Source: Hirudinaria manillensis
Taxonomy: Eukaryota > Annelida > Clitellata > Hirudinida > Hirudinidae
Assembly (NCBI GenBank): GCA_034509925.1
Contig: CM067537.1
Location: forward strand, 5,766,001 to 5,830,000
Direction: 5' to 3'
Length of the DNA: 64,000 nt
Shown piece by piece: positions 26,060 to 38,206 of this stretch. Position 1 is the stretch's first letter. Every line of letters begins with the position of its first letter. The translations under genes and the position numbers were made by a program. The notes beneath the pieces were generated by a model, which was not told where the DNA came from, searched no databases, and worked only from the letters and a program-made list of their open reading frames with translations.

Positions 26060-27917
26060 GTGAGTTTATTTATTGTAATTGTTTGATATGTTGCAAGTTT
26101 TAAGAAGTTTAGGCATCTTAAATTCTGTTTCTAAGCCAATATCTATATGCTTTCTCTATCTATTTTGTTGATTTTGGTCTATTTATTCCTTCTTATGGAT
26201 AAACTTGTTCAGCCTGTATCTCATTCAACATTGCAGTTGTAAGCAACCAAACATTTCTTAATTACCTAAGACAGTTATATATTTGTTGGAGACACAGTGA
26301 TAGTCTGTCACTGACAATAGAGATCTATGGGTGACTATGACGATTATGGTGATTACGAAGGCTTTGATATTGGTAACTATGGTGACTACATTGATGATGG
26401 AATTCCCATTCTTCAAGGGATTCGTTTTGGTTTCGGATGATTTCTAGCTGCTTTTATTTTTCTTCGACATTTAGAAGTTAGAAAGCATTCATTTTCTGCA
26501 ATTTATTGAGGGATTTTCCAATTTTTTTCTTTTTGTCTTTTCCCTTCATGAACATGCTAGTGAGGTCAGAAAATTAGATGTTATACTTTTAATACTGGTA
26601 CTTGGACCCTGAATACTGGTTGATAAATTCATTTAATCATGAAAGAAAAGGAATTTGACAATTTACTTTATAAAAGTGCATTCTATTCAAAAATTTCAAA
26701 CAAATATATAAATATGTTTAGATTTCAATATTGAGTTGATCAAAGCCAAGTTTGATACAAAATTCTGGATTATGGTATTGAGAATTTATGCCAATTTTCT
26801 TTATTGTTAAACAAAAGGGACTTGGAAACTCATAAAAATCAACATTATTTTGTCCTTATTACTTTTCAGTATAGCCAGAAATTCAGGATGTGGATGTCGT
26901 ATACTCAGACAATCTGTTGTTAATCTTTTGGATAATGATGTGCAATGAAACATTGGATGATTTGGTATTCACTATTTACTTCTGCCCAGAAAGATTTTTT
27001 CATGCTGATGGCAAGGGCTGTCTGGTAAGTCCTTTTTATGACTTGTCCCTCTAACTTGTCTTGGGGAGGAATACCATGCGAATGAAATTTTGCTCAAATA
27101 AATCAGATTTATTTTATTAAATATTTTCATTCTTAAAAAAAAAATAAAATTGAAGTTTGCTTTTTGGCCATGAGGATTCACTCACCTCTATTACATAAAA
27201 TCCCAATTTTATATATTATATTATAACATATATATATATATATATATTGTCTTTTTACTTCTTTCATATTAGTTAGCAAATGTACTGCCTGATGATCGGT
27301 AATTTTTGATAAATTTATTGCTGCAGTAAATTTTTTTGGTAACAATGACTGTCTTTTGTTGTCTATAAACAAATATCGATCTTTTTATCTTTTGAAACTT
27401 TTGCAAATCTATGTGCAGTCATGCGCTAGGGCATAGCTGTATCCAAACAATACATGACGGAGCATGCATTCACTGTTTTGCACAATCCTCCATCATTGTA
27501 GGTTGTTGCGTGAGGGCAGACCTTCATAGACCTCTTGAACAATAAAGGCCGATCTGAATCTTCACACTTTTGTAGAATCATACATAAATTAAAGTGTAAC
27601 TTCAATTACTTTGTGAAACTGTGTCTGTAGTTCCATATTTAATTGCTGAACTTTGTAAAATTATAAAAAAAATGAAAATACAATTTTTCATGTCCTCATC
27701 CTACTTAGTGTTTGGTTTGATATGGAGCAGAAAACAATAAATTTTTACAAGTACTGCTGCTGGTGCAGGCACTTGACAAAAGAGTTCTGGATTTAAGTTT
27801 GGTATTAATCTCTTACATCCATCACTCAACTTTTAGCTAAACTGTTTTCAGTTTCCAATACCAATGGTTTGATGGTCTTTCTGGTTTTTAAGTGTCACGA
27901 ACCCAGCATGACAGGGT
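26060..27917. other. Stretch without a clear gene; one possible exon
   Basis: One open segment at about 26877-27026 is bounded by an AG and a GTAAGT donor and reads PEIQDVDVVYSD at its start. It may be another exon of the OB-fold candidate, but I recognise nothing in it. The rest (a (TA)n tract near 27229-27247, chance minus-strand frames) shows no gene. Confidence 0.35.
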
Positions 27918-28265
27918 TAAAAGGTTTGGATGTGGGGGACCTTCTTAAGCTCCAAGGAGAAGTTTCTTGCAACAATTGTAATTGTAAAAATTCGTGGACA
28001 AGGAAAACACCTATAAAACCATAATACACTTTTCTTCTGTTTGCCTTGCACATATACCCCCCCCCCCCCCATGCTAATTGAAAGTGGCAAGAGGCCGAAT
28101 CTCATGTTAATGGATGCCTTCATCATGGTAGAATTAACAGTTCTGTTGGAGGATAGATTCGAGCATAGTCAGCAAATCTATGTATGCCTTCCTTAATACT
28201 CCTTCTTCAATGACTTCTTTGAACAATGTTCAACTTAAGGAAGCATCGCTACTGATGAGACCATT
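27918..28265 (+). pseudogene. Interrupted duplicate of the OB-fold exon
   Basis: Two blocks here match the exon at 28962: 27924-27959 (VGDLLKLQG) and 28203-28255 (SLNNVQLKEAS). In the other copy these blocks are adjacent; here about 245 bases, including a C14 run near 28060, separate them. The copy is therefore a partial duplication carrying an insertion. The in-frame reading ends soon after each block, so this copy is unlikely to be functional. Confidence 0.5.
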
Positions 28266-28961
28266 TTTAACCAGCCTGTACATCCAGTTATGGCCAGACT
28301 CGATTCTGAAGGACTTTCATCCCTGTGTGGGAGTGTGAATTCTGAATAATGTGTGGTCATTTTATCAATTATTCCTTCTATTATGCTTCTTATTTATTGA
28401 AGCATGCTATATTCTACTTTGGTGCTTGAAATTGTTCCATGTGATCTACCTTGTTATTCAGATATATGGTGATGTGTTTTAAATTAGTTCAATTGGGTTA
28501 TGGTTATAAAGTTTTCGTTTGAGGATGTTAGAGTGGTTGGCACCACCTGACTTTGTTTCTGTGTCACATTAAGTAGCACAATTTTGAATGTGATCAGATT
28601 CGACAAGTTAGTTGACTTAGGAGTTGATTCACAATTGAAAGAGTTTAAAAACCCCTGGATGGATAAATAAATATGTCCACAGATACAAATTCGAGCAAAA
28701 TAATAGATATATACATGTTGGGACATGTTCTTAAGCATTATTACCTTGGTAAACATTTTCTTTCTAGTCTCTTCACGATTTTCCACTGGATCAGAATATT
28801 TTAATATCCATCCAGTGTAAATCCTTGAAGGAAGAGCTATCGGGAACAAATCGTTCCATAACTTTGAGGATCACTTATAAAACGACTAATAACATTTCTA
28901 GAGCGATTCATCCTCCTAGAAATTTCAGAAATTGACTAATTCAGGTCTTTAAATTATTAGG

Positions 28962-29253
28962 TTGAAAGATGTGGATGTGGGGGACTTTATTAAGCTCCAA
29001 GGAGTTTCTTCATTGACTTCTTTGAACAATGTTCAACATAAGGAAGCTTCGCCACTGATTTTATCACCTTTACAAATTCTCACTAATTCTACTTCTTCAT
29101 TTTTTTCATCTTTTTCTTCAGCACCATCTTCATTCACGCATTCAGACACATTTAAAGTAATCGATCATGAAAACTCATCCATACTTGTCTGGGGAAATTT
29201 TTCAAAAATATCTGTACTTTATCCATGACAGAAGAGCTTTTCTGTTTTCGTCG
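28962..29253 (+). pseudogene. OB-fold-like exon, uninterrupted copy, possibly frameshifted
   Basis: After an acceptor (AATTATTAG) the frame reads LKDVDVGDFIKLQGVSSL, which has the look of an OB-fold strand (vGdfirl), comparable with the second OB fold of POT1. It continues through a Ser-rich segment and stops at about 29226. A good donor (GTAAGT) follows at about 29253 but in another frame, where the reading is YLYFIHDRRAFLF. This suggests a small indel in the T/A-rich run near 29200. Identity is uncertain; the duplication with 27918-28265 is seen directly. Confidence 0.35.
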
Positions 29254-29705
29254 GTAAGTAATTTTTTTTGTTGCTTTGTACAAGATGAGATAAAATTGAG
29301 TTTTATATAGATTGATGTAATAAGCAGACAATACATTTAATTTTAAAATTCATCGAGTTATTTTGTTAAAGATCGATATGATCGAGATTTTCCGTCAAGT
29401 GCGACATTGCCAATGGTTCATAGATGCTGATGACATTTTGAGTTTATTTTTTGTTAAATATTAATATTAATTGATAACTTTATTACTGTTGCTTATTTGA
29501 ATATTAGTATTGATTAATAACTTTAATGCTATTAATGTTTTTATTATGAACACATTTGTTTTGTATTTCAGATTTGTTTCCTAATTATAGTTCTTTTTGA
29601 ACTATAAATTATAATTGCAAAAATGAATTTTATTATTTTATGGAATTAGCCAATGCAATGTGCCTGGCTCTTGAATTTATCGACTGATAACTCGTAATCC
29701 TACAG

Positions 29706-31196
29706 AATTGCCATACAACGACTACTTTGTATATTATGGACCCGACTTCACATCAACCCGTCCAACATGGCCAATCAGAATACGCCTGAGTACCTGGAGA
29801 AGGTCAAGACCAGGCTGTTTGAGAATCTCCGGATGCTCCCCGGGAGTGCAAATGCAGGGTTGGGTCTTTGAATCTCGTTATCGTGTGTTCTTATTTGTTA
29901 TAAAGTAGTTATATAATTATTTAGTTATGTTTTTATTTTTGATAGAGTAAGTTGTATACCTGGTAGTTATCTTTATGCTCATGATGGCAATGAAGACGAT
30001 GTTGCTAATGACTTGAGAAACTTGATTTTGCAGACATCCCACCAGAAGATGCCATCAAGGAGGAGTCGGACGATGAGGACAGACAGAATCCGGACGAGAG
30101 AGTTTCAAGTAAGTGCAGTTGTGGCAGCTTGAAACGACAGAATCGTTTCAAGGGCTCTTTCTTTTTTCACCTTCCTCCCTAACGGTTGAGATCAGAAAAA
30201 CAATCCGATATAATTTTTTTTTATTTTATTTATTTTCTTAAATTCTAATATATTTGCCCTCAATCATGTCTTATTGCTGGGAAATGCAGACATTTTTAAG
30301 CATTTGGACCCTAATTCTGGCAAGAAATCTTATTCCGATAAGACACAATGGTTCTCTATCTGATCTTTATTCTACCTCTTCTGCATACTGCTGCGATGCG
30401 AGCGCTCGATAAATCGGTGTTGAAAACACACCAGTGTATATATAATTTAACTACATCATTCTGATATCTCCACAACAGTATCTAATCTGTCATAGTTTCT
30501 CTTAATCTTATTAGTTATGCTGTATCCAGAAATACCTCCATGGCATTTAGATTCGATTGCATTGCTATCCCATTTCTTTGCTCAATCGCACGCATCGTCG
30601 TCGTTTCAGTACGTGCCAGTGACAAGAGGATCGCATGCCGTGAGGAATTCTCGGACAGCGAGGACGAGGGAAAAGTGAAGAAGAAGCACAACGAGAGCGA
30701 ATGAAGCTCGATGATGAGATCAAGACACCCTCCAGTGCCGCAGGTGAGCATCAAATGACGACTTTGACGGGCATTGATCTCGTCAAAACGTTTGTCGATT
30801 GACTGTTATGGCGAATGCATCTGTTGAACATCATCTGCCATTGTATCGTATCAAAATACAAAATACTCGTCATCCTTTGAAGGCAACGCAGAATTGAAGG
30901 AGACAAAGAAGGAGCTCTCACGCCACCTAAAGAGGTTCCACCGCAGTCGTCATCTTCACCTGTCTCCACCACGGAGTCATCTCAAAATGAGTCCAGAGCA
31001 GACCCAGAGTGCGTCCTCGACTCCTTCCACACCCAAGGCGGCAGAGCCCACGGCAAGGGGACCGACAAATCACAGGCCGGTGCGCAGTCGAGTTGTTGGC
31101 GTTGTTGTTAAATGCTTGGATGCGCTCCGCTCGGGTCCTTGCATGTCAAATAACGAGAAAAATCTGCTAGGATGTCAAAAAACTGAAAAAAGTTAG
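29706..31196 (+). pseudogene. Frameshifted C-terminal fragment of histone deacetylase 1/2
   Basis: Four exon-like blocks with conserved splice sites encode the C-terminus of a class I histone deacetylase: 29706-29858 ([41 protein letters not shown]), 30034-30108 (DIPPEDAIKEESDDED), 30610-30743 (RASDKRIACREEFSDSEDE) and 30892 onward (Ser/Thr/Pro-rich tail). Block 1 needs two frame changes: between GPDF and HINPS, where about 7 bases seem deleted, and before PGVQMQ. Block 3 meets a TGA at 30702-30704, and reading on as RMKLDDEIK needs another shift. The catalytic domain exons, including the zinc- and substrate-binding HDAC core, are not found upstream in the window. Other genes here are free of such lesions, so a duplicated pseudogene is more likely than poor sequence. 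Retained introns exclude a processed copy. Confidence 0.8.
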
Positions 31197-31199
31197 GCT

Positions 31200-34100
31200 G
31201 GTGCTTGAGATATGGGAAGAGTGGTTGTTCCTTTTTTGTAGGGTAGATTTAGGTGATCAGATGTGGGTATTTTGGGTGTGGATATTTATTTCTCGTTGAT
31301 GGTGGTTATTCGAGATGATTCAAGTGAACTTTGAAAACAAAAGCCAGAAATTCTGGCAGTTGAGCCATTTGGTTTTAGTGGTGACCAGATGTGCATTCGT
31401 ATTTTTGGGGGATTAATCTTTTCAAGATTAAACTTAATAGTCTGTTGTAGAGGGGAAGAATTTTTTAATTGAGCTTAAAAAAACAAATCTTTGTTCGTCA
31501 ATAATTCGTCGGAATTTACGTTATTTATGAACTAAGCTCTAGATGTCGCGAACGTTGAAGATCTCGAATTACGTCATCTGCAGAATGATCCCTCCCCGAA
31601 TTTTTTTTTGTATATTTGGAGATTGAAGGTCGATGAATTGGGTTTTTAAGAGGTTAAAAATAAATTTAAAACACGATCGTGCTTCCAAGTTTGTGCTGCG
31701 AAATATGGGAAAATGAAGTAGCAGTTTGAAGTGCTTTCTGCGTAGAATTGGCACGATCGGCCTTAATGTGTCATATTCATAACCTCTGGTCCAATCATTA
31801 GAATTATATTTCACTCCCACATTCTTAAATTCGTTCACATCGGATTGAAATAAAAATATTCAAATAATTCGTGCCAAAATAAGAATATTCGAAAGAAAAT
31901 CATTATGCGACTGCCATTATCGAAAAGCCACCTTCGGAACACTGGACTCATAATAAATCGTGTAACAGTTGGGCCCGCAAAACAAATCTAGTTGTGTTAT
32001 TGGAATTCAAACAATAATAATAAAGAGATTCAAGTGATTTTCAGAAAATCGATTTCGATAAACTGAGCAAAGAATCCCTGGAAGCCCCGCCGATGAGACC
32101 GAGTCGTCTGCAACTATTCATGAATCTGGTGCTATGTCAGTGCGCTTCCGGTTGAAACATTTCTTTGTTAATTAACCGTTATTTTAAGAGCAATTAATCT
32201 CAAATGTTTTGCTCAACTCATTTCAAAACTGTGGTCTTTTTTCACTTTTTGATAAATGACTCCAATTTCAGCAGACGTTGATTTCTTGTTTGATAATTAA
32301 ATTACTAATTAATATCAATTATTTAATTATTTGCTTGTTTATTTATTTATTTATTAGGTTTTTAATCAAATTGAATTTCAATTTTCGTTTGCATCTGTTC
32401 AATGTTGAATATCAACGACAGGAGAAAATGAGTAATTTGTATAAATTCAATTATATATTAAAATGTAAATATAAATAATGAATAATAACATTTAATGAAT
32501 ATTATTGCATGGTTTTAAATAGGGTATAGTAATATTTAATATAAGTTATTGATTTTTATTAAATTTATATTTCTTTGCTAAATTTAATGAAAATAAATGT
32601 TTTCTGATTCCTATTAATAGTGTTATTGATCCGCATATTGATTCAAACGTTTTATTTCTACTTTATACACCCTATTTTTCATTTGTTGTGATATATATTT
32701 TTATATTAATTTTTACTACAACAAATATAATTACAATAATATTAATAATAATTGTTATATTGTACGTTTTTTATACAAATTATCGTTTGTAGCAGAATGT
32801 AAATTGAGGTCTAACTTCTGTCACGGTCACCCGAGTGACGTCACAGATCCAAAGCTCAGACAGGAAGATCGATGCTTCTGTATCTTTTGTCTGTATGTTT
32901 TGTATTCCTCTTTTTGCATTCCTTTTGTGTATTTTTGCAAACTTTGTATGGTCCTTTGTAGAAATATTCGCGTCTATTGATCCGTAGAATTTAATTTTGC
33001 AAAACCCTTGAGGTTCGTAAAAAGAAGCATTTTACACTTCGAATGTTGCTTTTTGCGTAGAAAATAAACACAAATAAAACATAATTAAATGCACCAATTA
33101 TCGTTGCAACCAATTGCATTCGTTGATTGAATTATTTAGGAACTTTTTGTATCTTTGATAAATAAATGTTGAGAATTGGAGCCAGTCCATTGTGGATGTT
33201 GAACCATTTAAATGATTACAAAGCCTGGTTGCATTAATTTAGTTGCATGTGGCTTTTACAAGAAAAACATTTGAGAACAGATGTTTCTCGGAGCGTTTTC
33301 CATGAGGAGAATTTTAAGTTGAACGCGAGCAGCTGTTGTCGTCCTAATGTTCTTGATGATTGCTTTCAATCATTCATTCATTCATTTATTCAGTCATTCA
33401 CTTCGTAATCCTTTCTTCATTCGTTTAATCATTCATTCTTCAGATTAAGTCAAATAATTAACGATTACTTTATGTATTTAGCAAGAAATAAATTCTTTAA
33501 GCGATAAATTAAAACAATTTTTACATGATTTACAACGAATTAATAAATAATCTCACCCAACCTATTATTAATATTAAATTGAAAATAATCAGTCCAAACT
33601 GAAATGAAGAAAGTGTTTTAACGATAACATTTAATTTCCAGCGAAGGTCGTTTTACATTCTTCCATCTGAAATGAATTGGAAATGTTAAACATTTTTATT
33701 TAATTCCATTAAATTCCATTTTAAAATAAACAATCGTAATATATTTCATGACATTTTATGGAGAATTTACAAGTAAATTATAGCCGAGACAAATTACTTG
33801 GATATTTAAGCATGATTTTACATAAAAATAATACTTTTAGGTTAACGAAAACTAATGATAAATGCTGTGTTTGGTTTAAAAAATATACTTTTGAGTGAGA
33901 CACACAGAGAAAGAGACTTTGTTTCTTTGTTATAAAATGATTAATGAACCTACATCTGGAAAAAGAATGAATTAAATAACTTGAATTGTTGAAATAAAAT
34001 ATGAAAGTGATTTATATCCTAAATTTGAAGATTTATATATTCAAATATTATATATTAAATATATATTAAATATTCAAATTATTATTTTAATAAATCTAAA

Positions 34101-34670
34101 TTCTCTCAATATTCTAAATATAATTCAATTGACAACAAAACGCAAACGAAATTAATTACTGAAATAAAACTCTTAAATACCCATTATAAAAGAAATTTAA
34201 ATTATAGAACAAATAATGCGACAAATACCATAATAATAAATTTAATTAATTAATTAATATAAGAAAAAATAAATTCGAATTATTATTTTTTTTATTATTA
34301 TTATTATTGTTATTTTAAAAAAACCATGTTAGTTTTACAGCTTTTATAAACTTAATGCTGAAATTAGGGATTTAAAGGTAAATTTTGAAATCCAAACAAA
34401 TCGAAATGCTTCACCATATCCCGTGATGAATTCAATGTAAATTATAATTTAATAAATGAATTATAAAAAACCATATTCAAAGACCTCAACTTCCGAGTAA
34501 ATGTAGACTTAAACTTCTTAACTTATTCCTTCTCAAAAAAAAAGAAAAGAAAAATATCCATAAAACGAAGAAAAGTTATTTTTTATTTATTTTAAGCTCT
34601 TCTGTGGACGGATTTGAGAAGACTTTGAAATTTATTTTATACTACGAAGTAACCATTTCAAATTAGGGAA
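31200..34670. other. Mostly gene-free; one candidate terminal exon at 32043-32154
   Basis: After an acceptor at 32041-32042 (GATTTTCAG) an open frame reads KIDFDKLSKESLEAPPMRPS and stops at about 32154. It could be the last exon of a gene or part of the HDAC tail; I do not recognise it. A CRE-like TGACGTCA occurs near 32835. (ATTC)n repeats lie at 33370-33430. Otherwise the stretch is AT-rich with nothing supportable. Confidence 0.4.
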
Positions 34671-34674
34671 TAAA

Positions 34675-34998
34675 TTCCTAACCATTGTAGGTACAGTTGG
34701 TCCGAATGGGTATCGAACGATGGTCATTGGGACCATCGAAGCGTGTGGTTTTTGGTTTCAAATTGCTCGCCACAAGCGCCCCTTGAAACTTGAGCGCCAC
34801 ATAAATGGTCAGGAACGCCCTCGGTTTGGGGCGCTTTATAAATTGGGATCGGTTAAGAAGTCCCTTTACACACCATCGGGACATATAAAGGTACTCAAAA
34901 GATAAATTCAAATGAATTTATAAACAAATGGATAAATACAAATGATCGCCTCTGAGTGGTCTTAAGTGGTCAGAAAGTGCGCTATATAAATAATAAAT
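34675..34998. mobile_element. Possible SINE-like element
   Basis: This 320-bp block is GC-richer than its flanks and has no gene signature. Its plus-strand 3' part ends in GCGCTATATAAATAATAAAT, a form common at the 3' ends of tRNA-derived SINEs and their partner LINEs. On the minus strand GTTCGATACC resembles a pol III B box. These two hints lie on opposite orientations, so the call is tentative. Open frames on both strands are chance. Confidence 0.25.
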
Positions 34999-34999
34999 T

Positions 35000-35670
35000 T
35001 GTTGATTTAATAGTTGCTTATTACTTATTTTTTCAGTTTTCTTTTTTGTTTTTTGCTTTTTCATTCAATCTTTGTTTCATCGACCTCAAATGAACTCATT
35101 TTTCTTTTCGTACAACTGTTATTTGAAAAGACATTCGAAGCTTTCGAAACGATTTTGAAATGATTAAATATCTTTCGTCCTGATGGAGATTTTTTTTACT
35201 AGAATAAAATTCAAATTATTTCAATTTTATGTTTTGAAGGATCACCACGAATTTTATAGCGAAAGTGAGAAACCCGAAAAGGTCTCAAGAATTATTCGGA
35301 ATAATATCATTTCTTTTATAGAGTTTAAGTCGTGACATTTCCTGAGTGAATCTTAGAAAATATTTCAGGTGAAAACAATTTAAATTGAAATGCTTTTGAG
35401 GAAACTTAATGCTTGGTATTTTCCAAATGGAACCTTCCCTCATTGTGTCGGTTTTTCTTGCTTTAAGGTTTCAAGTCAAATTAATGCGGGGAAAATATTG
35501 ATGGAGACGAATGCAGCTCTCTGTTCAACTAAATTCTGTGGAATCATTCTGTGATTTAATTAAATTTAATCCCCGGTAAAAAAAAAGTTCCAGAGTCGCC
35601 AGAACTTCATTAAAACCCTCAAACAATCCACTAAAAAAAACAAATTTATTTTCCAAAATCTTCAAAACGT
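35000..35670. other. Gene-free stretch
   Basis: No exon or RNA gene is visible between the SINE-like block and the H2A.Z gene. Confidence 0.55.
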
Positions 35671-35677
35671 AAAACAA

Positions 35678-35683
35678 TTTTAT
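35678..35683 (-). promoter_or_regulatory. Polyadenylation signal of the H2A.Z gene
   Basis: AATAAA on the minus strand, 23 bases after the H2A.Z stop codon. This suggests a polyadenylated transcript, as expected for a replication-independent variant. Confidence 0.55.
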
Positions 35684-35705
35684 TGCCGATTTCCTGGCGT
35701 CGACT

Positions 35706-36113
35706 TCACGGCCTGTTTGGTGTCAGCGCTTTATTGGGGGTCGAAGTTCTCTTTTCTCCTCCCAGAAGGTACGGATTGACGGTCGGAATGACTCCACCGC
35801 CAGCGATGGTTCCCTTGATGAGTATGTCCAGCTCCTCATCACCTCTTATGGCCAGCTGCAAGTGACGAGGCGTGACGCGCTTCACCTTCAGATCCTTACA
35901 GGCGTTTCCAGCCAACTCCAGAATCTCTGCGGATAAATATTCGATGACTGCCGTGGCGTAGACTGCGGCAGTGGCTCCGATCCTCCCCTGGACCATGTGG
36001 GCCTTCATCTTGCGATGGATTCGACCGACGGGGAACTGCAGTCCGGCCTTTGAAGACCGTGAATATGCTTTCGATCTCATCTTCTTGCCAACTACGGTCT
36101 GATCTTCGGACAT
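35706..36113 (-). CDS. Divergent intronless histone H2A.Z (H2Av) variant
   Basis: A 135-aa histone H2A of the H2A.Z class, a nucleosome subunit in chromatin. The histone fold is intact: [46 protein letters not shown] and [10 protein letters not shown], the last being diagnostic for H2A.Z. Acidic-patch residues in the EYLSAE and DEELD segments are kept. The N-terminal tail is short (about 20 aa before the fold) and lacks the Gly-Lys acetylation pattern of canonical H2A.Z. Loop 1 reads HMVQGRIG instead of the usual TTSHGRVG-like sequence, and the C-terminal tail is replaced by a Ser/Thr/Pro/Asn-rich end. The gene has no intron. The divergence and lack of introns fit a retrocopied or germline-restricted paralogue rather than the housekeeping gene. 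The frame is free of lesions and followed by a polyadenylation signal, so it is probably expressed. Confidence 0.92.
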   Translation of the reverse strand: MSEDQTVVGKKMRSKAYSRSSKAGLQFPVGRIHRKMKAHMVQGRIGATAAVYATAVIEYLSAEILELAGNACKDLKVKRVTPRHLQLAIRGDEELDILIKGTIAGGGVIPTVNPYLLGGEKRTSTPNKALTPNRP

Positions 36114-36571
36114 TTTGTTGCTGTTGGAAGTGTTAAACTAAAAGAATGCAGTTCTTTAAGAATTGAATGAAACGCTTCGACGAAGATCCAGTCATTGTCA
36201 ATCGATTAAAAGATTCTAACGACTTTTATTTAAATTTTAAATTTATTAAAAAAGATTTTAATTTTTGTAGAAATGAACATTATTGCAGTCAGCTAGTAAT
36301 AAATGTCGTTGTATTTAAAAAGTCTTATCAATTTGGTATTAACTGCGACAATTTATCCAAAAGAGAAAAATTGAAACTGGTTGAATTCTTTCTTTGTAGG
36401 TTCTTCATTGAAAATTTTCTTCGCTTTTACATTTGTCATGCGTGGCTAAACCTATACTTATTTGAATTTGAGTAGACTTTGTCATATCAAAGATCATATC
36501 GGACTAAGCAGAATCACATAAAAGTACAGTCCATTCAGACTATAAATTACAAGCAATCGTCAAAAACGATA

Positions 36572-38206
36572 TCAAAAAATAAAAGAGTTACACATCGCCA
36601 GCAAAAATAAATGCTCATAAATTGAAAATGAATTCATCTTGTGGCTATTACTTTGATCATCAAGAAAACTAATTTCGGCCAAAATATCTTCTAGCCATGG
36701 TATGTCGGATTTGTAAGCGCGTTCGTAGAGTTTTTCATAAAATTCAAAACTATTGCAAAGATTCGATTTACAAACAGCGTAAGTTACCAAACCAATATTC
36801 AATCTGTCTCTGTAAAAATATAATTCTTTATTACCGAAAATAAATCCTGTACATCCCTGATAGGAGATTTTCGACTTTGGATTATCTGGGAAAAAAATTA
36901 AATATTTTAAAAGAGTTTCTTAAAATGAGTGCGTATTTACAAAATTAATGTTGCCGATTAATACTTACGGAATTCATAAAGAGTTATGAATTTTAGAGTT
37001 TTTTTAACTTAAATTTAAAGCCATTTTAAACCTCGACATCAACAAGAATATGCGACATTTGAAAGACAGCAAACAGAAAATGAAACCAAAATGTTCCACC
37101 ACGACGCCATCGTATCTAGGACCGACGCCACGCCCCTGATTTATAAAAAATCATTATTTGCTTCGCGATCGGAATAGAAGTGGATTTAAAATTTTCGTTT
37201 CCATCCTGGACTCTGGGGATGATCCTATCCTTCGGTCGATCACCATCCAACAATCCGTGGATGTGTGAAACCCTCCAACGTTTATTCGATCCATCATTAA
37301 ACTTTGTATTGTTACAAATTCGTGCGCGACGTATTCTAAGCACGTATTCTTGTTAAGTGTTGGTAGTGACACAATGGGGTGTTTAATTGAAGGAATGTCC
37401 GGAGGTTTGGTAGTTTTACATGCCTCCAAGAGAATAGGTTTTTTTTTTATTTTGAGGGTAAAAGGGTGATATTACGAAAGTTGCCAAGATTTGAGATACA
37501 TCTTGGATTATGAATCAGATCCTGATATTCATTGCCAGCACATAACCGATTAAGACGTATAAAATCATAAATGCACAAGAATGAGGTTCTTTTAACTATT
37601 TCTTGATCTTTTTAAAGCTTAACAGATATGTCGCTAAAATATTTCAAAACACCTATAACGATGACAAATAGGTTTCCATTGCACGAGTAGAGCTGACAAA
37701 TAAAATGCTAAATGACCAATGTTGATCAACCAACGTAAATCTCCTGGCGAACTAGTTTTAACTACTTTCAGATTCCGCAGAGGTGGAATTTGGTCCCATC
37801 AAATCGGCATAATAAGGAGCTTAATGTCTAAATACCAACGCTACGATACGACACACGGAATGTCGAGACGCACGGAGGAATTTCAATCTTCTGAATTTCA
37901 ATCGAATGTTAAAGGAAACCATGCATTCCTAAGCCTTTTTGCGGCATCAATCAACCGACATATTCGAAAAGTTCATCATTCTATGCAAACGACCGGCTAA
38001 CTTGGGATGGCTGTAAAGCACATTTGAGATTTTCTGTCGCAAGTTGTGACATTTAAATTACGATTGGACGCGTAATCACCAGAGTAACATTGCAAACTAC
38101 CAAAACTTCCGGTCAGATTAATCAGAACTGAAATGAACACTGGAATCAAAGTCTTCGTTAGCGAAGGATAGCGTTTCACCGGCTTCATTATCGCCAAGAC
38201 ATCCAT
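36572..38206 (-). CDS. Ly6/three-finger-like secreted or GPI-linked protein
   Basis: Two exons on minus, 38206-38002 and 36885-36572, joined in phase 1 by a GTTAGC...CAG intron, giving about 172 aa. The N-terminus is a signal peptide (TLIPVFISVLINLTGSFG), then SLQCYSG, the usual first-cysteine motif of Ly6/uPAR domains. Downstream come NVTTC, QMCF, YQGCTG and AVCKSNLCN; the final Cys-Asn is the family hallmark. Only six cysteines are visible instead of eight or ten, so one of the usual disulphides at least is missing. After CN there is a charged 40-residue tail and a short hydrophobic end (EHLFLLAMCNSFIF), possibly a GPI signal. Start choice: the first ATG of the frame; Met7 is an alternative with a tighter signal peptide. 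NVTT is a glycosylation sequon. I found no match to a named member. Confidence 0.7.

Noticed and set aside
37719..38000. 93-codon plus frame inside the Ly6-like intron
   Set aside because: No recognisable domain, starts near no promoter feature and is antisense within an intron; chance is sufficient.
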